From: Cyanobacteria bacterium HKST-UBA02
GTDB lineage: Bacteria > Cyanobacteriota > Vampirovibrionia > Obscuribacterales > Obscuribacteraceae
Direction of reading: 5' to 3'
Assembly: GCA_020431945.1 (NCBI GenBank)
Contig: JAGQHH010000142.1
Location: 1 to 5,389, forward strand
Length of the DNA: 5,389 bases
The notes under the pieces are model-generated. The model made no database searches and was not told the origin of the DNA. It saw only the letters and a list, made by a program, of their open reading frames with translations. Below are positions 1-5,389 of this stretch, in pieces. Positions within the stretch are counted from its first letter, which is position 1. Each line of letters opens with the position of its first letter. Position numbers and translations under genes: made by a program.

Positions 1-244
1 GCAACAGATGCCTCAGCAGATGCAACAGATGCCCCAGCAGATGCAGCAGATGCAGCAGATGCAGCAGATGCCCCAGCAGATGCAACAGATGCCTCAGCAG
101 ATGCAACAGATGCCTCAACAGATGCAACAGATGCCCCAGCAAATGCAACAGATGCCTCAACAGATGCAGCAGATGCCCCAGCAGATACAACAGATGCCTC
201 AGCAGATGCAGCAGATGCCCCAGCAGATGCAACAGATGCAACAG
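1..244 (+). repeat. In-frame 21-nt tandem repeat (minisatellite) encoding MPQQMQQ
   Basis: Ten copies of a 21-nt unit of the form ATGCCYCARCARATRCARCAG start at 8, 29, 68, 89, 110, 131, 152, 173, 194 and 215. Three 9-nt partial units (ATGCARCAG, encoding MQQ) lie at 50, 59 and 236. The array runs off the left edge, since bases 1-7 fit the end of another unit. Differences between copies are almost all synonymous (CCT/CCC, CAG/CAA). The one amino-acid change is ATG to ATA (Met to Ile) at 185-187. All unit lengths are multiples of three, so gain or loss of copies keeps the downstream PDZ domain in frame. Confidence 0.97.
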
Positions 245-502
245 CCGATCCAGGCGAGCTCGATCCTTCCTTCATTCGGGATTCTGGCGCAGGCACAGCC
301 TCAGGGCGTAGTGGTGACTACAGTTGGTATTGGCTCCCGAGCCGCTCGAGCCGGGGTAGAGATCGGCGATGTGATCATTTCCGCCGACGGTATGGCGGTC
401 TCCTCACTGGAAGACCTGGCCCGAGTTCTGGCAGGCAAAACCGGTGCACCGGCGCTCCTGATCATCAAGCGAGGCGGTCAAGTCGGCCAGCTTTCGCTTT
501 GA
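2..502 (+). CDS. PDZ-domain protein with Met/Pro/Gln heptad-repeat tract (5' end outside window)
   Basis: The frame is open to the left edge and the repeat is already under way there, so the true start lies upstream and the ATG at 8 is only a repeat codon. About 80 visible residues are low-complexity MPQQMQQ repeats without a charged residue. A short linker (PIQASSILPS) follows, then one PDZ domain from about nt 269 to the TGA at 500-502. PDZ hallmarks are an SFGI carboxylate-loop equivalent, GVVVTTV, the SRAARAGVEIGDVI segment (the usual 'G-S-P-A-x-x-A-G-L-x-x-G-D-x-I' block), ADGMAVSSLEDL and a closing LLIIKRGGQ strand. Such PDZ domains bind C-terminal or exposed peptides and are common at the end of HtrA/DegP-type serine proteases and other envelope proteins. 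No protease domain is visible, so the whole-protein function is unknown. The gene converges on the minus-strand gene ending at 528, with 25 nt between them. Confidence 0.85.
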   Translation, partial: QQMPQQMQQMPQQMQQMQQMQQMPQQMQQMPQQMQQMPQQMQQMPQQMQQMPQQMQQMPQQIQQMPQQMQQMPQQMQQMQQPIQASSILPSFGILAQAQPQGVVVTTVGIGSRAARAGVEIGDVIISADGMAVSSLEDLARVLAGKTGAPALLIIKRGGQVGQLSL

Positions 503-520
503 GGCAGAGCAACCTTTTTT

Positions 521-538
521 GACACCACTAACGGTGTC
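521..538. other. Small inverted repeat around the stop codon of the minus-strand gene
   Basis: GACACC (521-526) and GGTGTC (533-538) pair perfectly around a six-base loop. The TAG stop of the minus-strand gene (528-530) lies in that loop. A run of six T (515-520) lies immediately on the plus-strand 5' side. For both convergent transcripts the T run is therefore on the wrong side for a standard intrinsic terminator: plus RNA has U6 before the hairpin, and minus RNA has A6 after it. It could still slow or protect 3' ends where the two genes converge. The structure is seen directly; the role is open. Confidence 0.45.
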
Positions 539-3056
539 TCCAGATCCAGTTGAAGCTTTCACCAGCAGTGGTATCTTTCATTGATGAATAGAGATCACCC
601 ACGGTCATGGCCACTTTGCGGTCCGCATCGACTCCTGCAGAAGCCAATTCGGCACGGCTGCGGAAATCATAAATCGGGCTCCAGGAATTATCCACACTGA
701 CCGTCTTGCTCTGCGGATCGTAGCCGGTAACCAGGAGCACGTGCTCACCGCCTGCGGGTCTTGTGGCGCCGGAGCGATCCTCGCCCCGATCCAGGCGATC
801 CTGTTCCCGCTTTCGCAGCTCCACGAGACCGGTGTTGAGTTTCACGATAACGGGGAAATGAGCCCCGGTTAGAGTCTTCTCGAGATCGCCTTCACTATCG
901 ATGGAGACGCCTCCAAGAGCCTTGAAGCGCGATCGATCGCCTACATATTTATCCTTGTGGGCGAGCATTCTTCCAGATGGAATTTCACCGCTGAGCTGGT
1001 GGTATACATCCAGGAAGCGGTCCTCATACATGCTCGGACCATCGAAGTTCGAAACGGCACCATTGCCGTTCATGCGCTTGCCCAGCACATACTCTGTACC
1101 ATTCACCTGTTTGCAGATTCTCTCGCCGTGGTCGGAGCCACCATCGGGTGCTTCCTGTTTGAAATAAAGCGAGCCTTTCGCTACTCGCTGTCCGGTAGGA
1201 TCGGTGGTTTGTCTCTGATAGTAGGTATTGACAGCGGTGACATCCCAGACCTGACCGAGCCAGGTGCGTTGTCCGGGCTCGGGTGGGAACTTGGCTTCAG
1301 AACTGCCTTCCCGGGGAAGAAGCGACGACATGGGTGGTCTGATCGTGCTACCGTCCTGAGTCTTGACCGCACCGGTTTCGCTGACATCCGCCACCACTTT
1401 GCCGACTACGGATGGTTTGTCATAGAGGAACATGCCTCTGACAGTGGTGACATTACAAGTAGAATGACGGCCCTGCTCATTCCGATCCGGCCGGGCTGCA
1501 TGCCAGAGAAGCTGTTCGGCGAGATCGGCCCGCTGTTTGGCGGTCATCTTGCTGCCTGGAGGCGTGTCGAGAAGACGCTGTGCCTGAGCGAAGAATTCTT
1601 GTTTCTCGCTTTCCGGAAGGTCTTCTCTTCCAGCCACGGTCCGGGCGTCTCTGAGCATGCGAGACTTTTGCAGACCGTCGAGATCGCTGTTGCCGACAAT
1701 CGCCGCCTCGATGGTGCCCGGGCTCTCATACGGTCTTGTGGCATCAAGTGGTGCGTCTTTGAAGGCACCGCTTTCATCCCTGGTCCAGAGCCGGTTGGCG
1801 CCTTGATCCTCGAAGCTCTCGAGCTTGCCCTCACTGTCATAGACAAAGCGATAGTCCAAGCCTGCTTCGCTGACGCTCTCATATCTTCCGTCTTGCCTGG
1901 TCGTGCTCAGCTGGTTCTTCGGATCCTCGACCGAGACAAAACCGTCCCGGCAGTGTTTCTCGAAGCCGCTTGCATGATCGACAAAACTATAGGAGTAACG
2001 TCCTTCCGAGTCTCTTTGCACCTGAATATCAGCGTCCACGACCTTGCCGTCGAGCTCGTATTTGCCGTCCGCTCTGAGACTGTATACACTCTTGCTTCCA
2101 TCGGCATCCACCGTCATTTTCTGGGGCTTCAGCGTCCCCCCTTCAGGTGGGAATCCCGAGGCGAATTCGAACTGGCGGTTGCTCTCCTCTCCTTCGAACT
2201 GCAGATCCATGGACATGGAGCCGTCCGGCTTCAGGGTCTCGGTCCGGCCGTCAGGCCGGCTCACTGTGGTGACATTGGCGTCTTTGCCAGACAGAGGCGT
2301 GATCCTGAGCTCGCCGGTCCGGCCATCGAACTCCATGCGACCGTGCCAGCCGGATTTGGAGTTGGGGTCGGTGGACCACAGGTCGTCCTTCACCTGGTAG
2401 AAGTGCTGATTAAGGGAGATATCCTTGATCCTGTTTTCGTTGCCTTCGTCCCAGTTGACGTCGAAACTCTTCTTGCCCTTGCGGTGGACCGTGGCCGGAT
2501 GATCGCTCTTGAAGGCGCTCTCATCGGGATAAACCAGTGAAGATCCGTCACCGCGGCTGCGAATGATGCTTCCGTCTGCAAGAGTGAGCTTCAGGCCGGC
2601 ATCCCCTTCCGCCTCGACATCGGTGATCTTCTGTTTTTCCGGATCGAATCCCTCGATTCCGGCATTGCCCTGACCAGTTTCACACTGATAAGTTCCATCG
2701 GCGGACCGGCGGAAGACTCGCCTGCCGTCTCCTGACTTGACCTCGGTTTTGATCTCGGCTTTATTCTCGGCTTCGGTACCGGACTCTGCCCCGGCGGCTA
2801 TGCCGGCCATGTTTTTCCAGTCACCGAGCTCACCCAGACCGGTCTCGCCACTCAAGCCGAAATAGTCGTTCATCTGTACCGTCGGCAGATACGGGCTGGC
2901 GGTATCGCTGCGCAGAAAACCCCTTATCTGATTCTGGCCCGCTTCGGTGCCAGAGTCGAGGGGGGGCTTGCCGGAGCCTCCCTTTTCCTGGGTGCGGGGC
3001 TCTGGCGTTTCTCTTGCAACAATGGAATTATTGCCGACTTCGAGGGGAGGAGTCAT
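528..3056 (-). CDS. Large DG-repeat protein with C-terminal papain-like/C39-like cysteine peptidase domain
   Basis: This is an 842-residue protein of no named family that I recognise. Residues 1-110 are hydrophilic and probably disordered, with an acidic stretch at 91-108 and no signal peptide or membrane segment. Residues 111-430 carry many short motifs of the type (A/R/P)DGxxxxY or DSEGxxxY (near 120, 161, 170, 269, 278, 319, 330, 350, 371, 389, 408), resembling the beta-hairpin repeats of RHS/YD proteins. Residues 447-522 look helical. The C-terminal part fits a papain-fold peptidase: Gln528 and Cys534 have the Gln-x5-Cys spacing of the oxyanion Gln and catalytic Cys, His772 lies in GGEHVLLVTGYD, and Asn790 in VDNSW is 18 residues further on. 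The Cys-to-His distance (238 residues) is longer than in papain or C39 domains, which suggests an insertion. The ATG at 3056 is the first possible start after an in-frame TAA about 40 nt upstream. No clear Shine-Dalgarno is visible. The catalytic assignment comes from motif spacing and is inferred; substrate is unknown. Confidence 0.85.
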   Translation of the reverse strand: MTPPLEVGNNSIVARETPEPRTQEKGGSGKPPLDSGTEAGQNQIRGFLRSDTASPYLPTVQMNDYFGLSGETGLGELGDWKNMAGIAAGAESGTEAENKAEIKTEVKSGDGRRVFRRSADGTYQCETGQGNAGIEGFDPEKQKITDVEAEGDAGLKLTLADGSIIRSRGDGSSLVYPDESAFKSDHPATVHRKGKKSFDVNWDEGNENRIKDISLNQHFYQVKDDLWSTDPNSKSGWHGRMEFDGRTGELRITPLSGKDANVTTVSRPDGRTETLKPDGSMSMDLQFEGEESNRQFEFASGFPPEGGTLKPQKMTVDADGSKSVYSLRADGKYELDGKVVDADIQVQRDSEGRYSYSFVDHASGFEKHCRDGFVSVEDPKNQLSTTRQDGRYESVSEAGLDYRFVYDSEGKLESFEDQGANRLWTRDESGAFKDAPLDATRPYESPGTIEAAIVGNSDLDGLQKSRMLRDARTVAGREDLPESEKQEFFAQAQRLLDTPPGSKMTAKQRADLAEQLLWHAARPDRNEQGRHSTCNVTTVRGMFLYDKPSVVGKVVADVSETGAVKTQDGSTIRPPMSSLLPREGSSEAKFPPEPGQRTWLGQVWDVTAVNTYYQRQTTDPTGQRVAKGSLYFKQEAPDGGSDHGERICKQVNGTEYVLGKRMNGNGAVSNFDGPSMYEDRFLDVYHQLSGEIPSGRMLAHKDKYVGDRSRFKALGGVSIDSEGDLEKTLTGAHFPVIVKLNTGLVELRKREQDRLDRGEDRSGATRPAGGEHVLLVTGYDPQSKTVSVDNSWSPIYDFRSRAELASAGVDADRKVAMTVGDLYSSMKDTTAGESFNWIWRHR

Positions 3057-3069
3057 GCGCTCGGAGATA

Positions 3070-3095
3070 TGGATCTGGGGAATTGGACAGATCCA
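3070..3095 (-). promoter_or_regulatory. 8-bp inverted repeat in the leader of the large repeat/peptidase gene
   Basis: TGGATCTG (3070-3077) and CAGATCCA (3088-3095) are perfect reverse complements separated by 10 nt. The inverted repeat ends 13 nt before the ATG at 3056, inside the 84-nt gap after mqnE. It is not followed by a T run on the minus strand, so it is not a typical terminator of mqnE. It could be a 5'-UTR hairpin or a dyad operator. The dyad is certain; a function is inference from its placement. Confidence 0.4.
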
Positions 3096-3104
3096 AGCTT
3101 AATG

Positions 3105-3110
3105 ACTATA
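3105..3110 (-). promoter_or_regulatory. Possible -10 box for the large repeat/peptidase gene
   Basis: On the minus strand TATAGT matches the sigma-70 -10 consensus TATAAT at five of six positions. It lies in an AT-rich stretch that contrasts with the GC-rich coding DNA around it, about 48 nt before the ATG at 3056. No convincing -35 hexamer is found 16-18 nt upstream (CCAGAG at 17). If used, transcription would begin near 3098, just ahead of the inverted repeat. The call is weak. Confidence 0.25.
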
Positions 3111-3140
3111 TGTGATTTTTTGGTATCCTCTGGCGCCTTT

Positions 3141-4322
3141 TCAGGAAAGCAGCGCCGCCACACGCCGGTCCAGGGCTTCGGGCTCGGAATGGTCGGATTC
3201 TCTGTCCACCACGCGCTTGATGTTGTACACCGTATCTCTTTCCACGGGAATATATCCGGCCGAGGCGATGAGCTCTTCCATCTTCTCCTTAGCCAGCTGC
3301 AGTGGCGTCTTGGCACCGGCAGCATGGGTGATCTTTTCTTCAAGGATGGTGCCGTCCATGTCGTCGGCACCGAAAGCCAGAGCTACCTGAGCAAGGGACT
3401 GTCCGAGCTGGATCCAGTATGCCTTGATATGAGGGAAATTATCCAGGAGAAGACGCGAGACAGCGATGTCTCTGAGCAGGTCCTCGCTTCCGGGCTCCCG
3501 GACCTCGTCCTTGATACTGGTGCCCTCGTAATAGCACTTGAGCGGAATGAAACACATGAAGCCGCCGGAGCGATCTTGCTGCTCTCTCATGAGAAGCATG
3601 TGGTCCACTTTGTTCTCGATGTTCTCACCGATGCCGGTGAGCATGGTGGCAGTAGTTTTGAGACCGAGACCATGGGCGATACCATGGATCTCGAGCCAGG
3701 TGGAAGCGGGAGTCTTCTTCACCGCCATGCGCTCGCGTACGGACTCATCGAAGATCTCGGCGCCGCCGCCGGGCATGGAACCGAGTCCGGCGTCAATCAG
3801 ACGTTTGAGAGTCTCTTCGTAAGAGATACCTTCGAGATTGGCCAGGTACTCGATCTCCACCGCAGTCATCGCCTTCAGATGAATATGGGGATACTCTTTC
3901 TTGATACTGCTGATGATGTCTTCGTAATAAGCCAGATCGCAGGCAGGATTGAGACCGCCTACCATATGGATCTCATTGATACCGAGCTCGATACCCTTAC
4001 GCGCCTCGTCCAGGACCTGGCTCACCGACCAGGTATAGCCTTCGGCACCGGGGTTGGCGTAGGAGCAGAAGCGGCAGGTCTCGACACAGAAATTGGTCGG
4101 ATTGAGATGCATGTTGTGGATCAAGTAGACATAACGCTCGCGACCGGCGCCGGCCTTGGCGGAGCGGGCGAATTCGGCAAGCGCTGCGAGTTCGAGCATA
4201 TCCCGGCACTGATAGAGCCTGATGGCGTCCTGGCGGTCCAGTCTGGCACCACCTGCCACTTTCAAGCCGATGTCATAGATATCGCTTGACCGGGGAAGAA
4301 TTTCGTCGACGACAGCTACCAT
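3141..4322 (-). CDS. mqnE: Aminofutalosine synthase MqnE (radical SAM)
   Basis: MqnE is a cytosolic radical-SAM enzyme of the futalosine menaquinone pathway. It adds the 5'-deoxyadenosyl radical to 3-[(1-carboxyvinyl)oxy]benzoate, the MqnA product, giving aminofutalosine and bicarbonate. The 393 residues are a usual length for the family. The 4Fe-4S motif Cys79-x3-Cys83-x2-Cys86 sits in HLNPTNFCVETCRFCSY. Family blocks follow in order: EIHMVGGLNP (117-126), HLKAMTAVEIEYLA (148-161), SMPGGGAEIF (182-191), ATMLTG (225-230), GGFMCFIPL (253-261), AVSRLLLDNFPHIKAYW (287-303) and the C-terminal FGADDMDGTILEEKITHAAGA (317-337). This pattern fits MqnE better than its relatives MqnC (cyclic dehypoxanthine futalosine synthase) or CofH (F420 synthesis). 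The ATG at 4322 has CAGGGA eight nt upstream (4331-4336). No mqnA, mqnC or mqnD lies in the window; scattered mqn genes are common. The downstream gene starts 84 nt after the stop. Confidence 0.93.
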   Translation of the reverse strand: MVAVVDEILPRSSDIYDIGLKVAGGARLDRQDAIRLYQCRDMLELAALAEFARSAKAGAGRERYVYLIHNMHLNPTNFCVETCRFCSYANPGAEGYTWSVSQVLDEARKGIELGINEIHMVGGLNPACDLAYYEDIISSIKKEYPHIHLKAMTAVEIEYLANLEGISYEETLKRLIDAGLGSMPGGGAEIFDESVRERMAVKKTPASTWLEIHGIAHGLGLKTTATMLTGIGENIENKVDHMLLMREQQDRSGGFMCFIPLKCYYEGTSIKDEVREPGSEDLLRDIAVSRLLLDNFPHIKAYWIQLGQSLAQVALAFGADDMDGTILEEKITHAAGAKTPLQLAKEKMEELIASAGYIPVERDTVYNIKRVVDRESDHSEPEALDRRVAALLS

Positions 4323-4364
4323 GATCTGAGTCCCTGTTTCTGCTAAAGAAGTCTATGGATGGCG

Positions 4365-4373
4365 ATTTTATCA
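4365..4373 (-). promoter_or_regulatory. Possible extended -10 promoter for mqnE
   Basis: On the minus strand TGATAAAAT fits the extended -10 consensus TGnTATAAT with one mismatch. Its TG falls in the TGA stop codon of the DUF1189-like gene. It would place a start site near 4358 and a leader of roughly 36 nt before mqnE. No -35 is recognisable, though extended -10 promoters can work without one. It would let mqnE be expressed apart from the upstream pair. Seen as a motif only. Confidence 0.3.
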
Positions 4374-5180
4374 TGGCAGGGCGCCTGAAACCCGGTTAAT
4401 GGAGACAGGGATGGAGCGAATGCCATAAACCAGATAGCCCAGGGTGAGCAACAGGCTGAGAAGATGCCAGTGCGGGAGAGAGACGGCGAAGAGCCTCTGA
4501 AGCGTATCGATTAGTAAAGCAGGAGTCATGGCCAGGACCGAGAGCCTGACAAGCTGGGGATAGGTTAGGGGACGCCGGTTGAGATAAGCGAGAATCTTGC
4601 CCAGAAGCCCCAGAATGAGAGCTTTCAAAGGTTCGGCGAGGAGCGAGGCGGCGGCGAAAATACAAAAGAGCGCCGGGGCCGCGAAGTTTCTGACATAGGT
4701 GAGAGGCTCCTTCCAGGTGGAAGGATCGAAATTGCTCGACCAGCTCTCGGTGAACTCCACCTCTTTCTGGCGTCCCCTGTACTGGAGGTAGAACCTGTCC
4801 CGGAACACGAAAATTCCGTCATCCTGAGCCATGGGTATCAGTGGTCTCTCGGCCAGGTCGAAACGGATCAGGAGTCTGCCGTTTCGAGGGTCCTTGATCT
4901 CCAGGGGGCTTTTTCTGTCGATCTCGAAAGTCTTTTCCTTGTTGACGCTCATCACGGGCATGGCATCGATGACCGGCAGAACGAATTCGTCGAAATAACG
5001 ACTCACCGATATTTGCAAGCGAACACTGAGGATCGCCCAGGATACGAGAATGACCAGACAGAGATAACGAAAAGCCAGCCCTCGCCAGTTCTTTACCGCA
5101 TCTCTGTAAATCTCGCCGTCATAGAAAGACAGATAGACTGCCTGCCATGCTTTGCGCTCTCTGGTTCCGGTATCGGTCAC
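4371..5180 (-). CDS. DUF1189-like integral membrane protein
   Basis: This is a 269-residue membrane protein resembling the DUF1189 family (function unknown). Near the N-terminus is AVYLSFYDGEIYRDAVKNWRG, typical of that family (Phe-Tyr/Ser-x-x-x-Tyr-x-x-x-x-x-x-W). One membrane segment follows at about 36-55, then a ~110-residue soluble loop (56-165) with alternating polar/hydrophobic strands (FEIDRKSPLEI, GRLLIRFDL, IFVFRDRFYLQY). Three or four more hydrophobic segments lie near 167-184, 185-200, 210-227 and 239-254. I chose the GTG at 5178-5180 because its GTGA overlaps the TGA stop of the preceding gene and GGAG lies eight nt upstream. A GTG at 5199-5201 (seven residues longer) is possible but would need a 25-nt overlap. 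The protein sits in the cytoplasmic membrane, with the loop probably on the outside. It is coupled to the upstream rimJ-like gene and ends 48 nt before mqnE. No mechanistic role can be assigned. Confidence 0.8.
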   Translation of the reverse strand: MTDTGTRERKAWQAVYLSFYDGEIYRDAVKNWRGLAFRYLCLVILVSWAILSVRLQISVSRYFDEFVLPVIDAMPVMSVNKEKTFEIDRKSPLEIKDPRNGRLLIRFDLAERPLIPMAQDDGIFVFRDRFYLQYRGRQKEVEFTESWSSNFDPSTWKEPLTYVRNFAAPALFCIFAAASLLAEPLKALILGLLGKILAYLNRRPLTYPQLVRLSVLAMTPALLIDTLQRLFAVSLPHWHLLSLLLTLGYLVYGIRSIPVSINRVSGALP

Positions 5181-5389
5181 GGGGTCAGCTCCGGGTCCCA
5201 CCGGTCATTGGTGAGGGAGCAGAGAATATGATCTCTCCAGACACCATTGAGATAAAGATAGTCCCGGGCATAGCCGTCCACATCGAAGCCCAGCTTGCGC
5301 AGGACCCGGCCACTGGCCTGATTGGTCGGAACATAATTCGCCATGATCCGGTGCAGGTTTCGCTCCCGGAACATAAAGTCGATAGCCGC
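5177..5389 (-). CDS. rimJ: RimJ-like N-alpha-acetyltransferase, GNAT family (C-terminal part only)
   Basis: The last 71 residues of a GNAT acetyltransferase enter from the right edge. The frame is open to 5389 (AAIDFMFRERNLHRI...), so the Met codon at 5374 is internal. The segment follows the C-terminal part of RimJ closely: NLHRIMANYVPTNQASGRVLRKLGF, then GYARDYLYLNGVWRDHILCSLTN. E. coli RimJ, as I recall it, has [36 protein letters not shown] and a similar short tail. RimJ uses acetyl-CoA to acetylate the N-terminal alanine of ribosomal protein S5. Relatives acetylate other protein N-termini or small amines, so the exact substrate here is not certain. The acetyl-CoA pyrophosphate-binding motif (Q/RxxGxG/A) would lie outside the window. 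The TGA at 5177-5179 overlaps the GTG start of the next gene. Confidence 0.85.
   Translation of the reverse strand, partial: AAIDFMFRERNLHRIMANYVPTNQASGRVLRKLGFDVDGYARDYLYLNGVWRDHILCSLTNDRWDPELTP
5189..5192 (-). promoter_or_regulatory. Ribosome binding site supporting the GTG start at 5180
   Basis: On the minus strand GGAG (in CCCGGAGC) lies inside the last codons of the rimJ-like gene, with eight nt to the GTG at 5178-5180. This spacing is near ideal. For the alternative GTG at 5199-5201 the GGAG would lie downstream of the start. It therefore decides the start in favour of the coupled GTGA overlap. Confidence 0.6.

Noticed and set aside
8..10. ATG at 8 as the start of the PDZ gene.
   Set aside because: The frame is open to the left edge and bases 1-7 belong to another repeat unit; every repeat begins with ATG, and no ribosome binding site is seen.
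1..244. CRISPR array or other spaced direct-repeat array.
   Set aside because: The copies are directly adjacent without unique spacers and stay in one open frame that continues into a PDZ domain.
521..538. Intrinsic terminator for the PDZ gene or the peptidase gene.
   Set aside because: The T run lies 5' of the hairpin on the plus strand and appears as an A run 3' of it on the minus strand, so neither transcript has hairpin-then-U.
957..2540. A 527-codon open frame on the plus strand inside the large peptidase gene.
   Set aside because: It shares the exact triplet boundaries of the minus gene, so its stops would require TTA, CTA or TCA codons in that gene, which are rare in this GC-rich codon usage. 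Its product shows no recognisable motif, while the minus frame shows ordered repeats and a catalytic set.
528..3056. RHS polymorphic toxin with nearby immunity gene.
   Set aside because: There is no RHS core self-cleavage signature or hypervariable C-terminus, and no small immunity gene lies downstream; the next gene is convergent with the PDZ product.
3069..4289. A 406-codon open frame on the plus strand opposite mqnE.
   Set aside because: Same mirror-frame relation as above; the minus frame is a clear MqnE with the 4Fe-4S motif and all family blocks.
3141..4322. Assignment as MqnC or CofH.
   Set aside because: The VGGLNP, SMPGGGAEIF, LLLDNFPHIKAYW and FGADDMDGT blocks together fit MqnE best; no F420 gene is nearby to favour CofH.
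4396..4822. Short minus-strand frames (4396-4665, 4625-4822) inside the membrane-protein gene.
   Set aside because: They are out-of-frame shadows rich in Ser/Arg/Pro with no start signals, overlapped by a frame with membrane segments and a coupled start.

Overview
The window is bacterial, moderately GC-rich and almost entirely coding. It holds the 3' end of one plus-strand gene (2-502). Facing it is a minus-strand series of four genes, in transcription order: a RimJ-like N-acetyltransferase (3' end only, entering at the right edge), a DUF1189-type membrane protein, the menaquinone enzyme MqnE, and a large repeat protein with a papain-like cysteine-peptidase C-terminus. The two sets converge at about 503-527.

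Organism: mqnE implies a bacterium that makes menaquinone by the futalosine route, so the classical Men pathway is probably absent. The large protein carries a QGxHxTCNVTTV-like active-site segment and many D-G-x-x-Y repeats. From memory this resembles large proteins of Candidatus Obscuribacterales (Melainabacteria/Vampirovibrionophyceae). That placement is a guess from family resemblance and was not tested.

Layout: 1-244 is a coding minisatellite (Met-Pro-Gln heptads) leading into a C-terminal PDZ domain that ends at 502. 503-527 is a short convergent gap, and a small hairpin spans the opposing stop codon. 528-3056 (minus) is the 842-residue repeat/peptidase protein. 3057-3140 is its 84-nt leader, with an inverted repeat and a possible -10 box. 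3141-4322 (minus) is mqnE. 4323-4370 is a 48-nt gap with a possible extended -10 promoter. 4371-5180 (minus) is the DUF1189-like protein, whose GTG start overlaps the preceding TGA by four bases. 5177-5389 (minus) is the rimJ-like 3' end.

How the genes fit together: rimJ-like and DUF1189-like are almost certainly co-transcribed and translationally coupled. mqnE and the peptidase protein may continue that transcript or start from their own weak promoters. No shared pathway joins the four products. The two least ordinary objects are the Met/Pro/Gln heptad tract fused to a PDZ domain and the repeat-plus-cysteine-peptidase protein.
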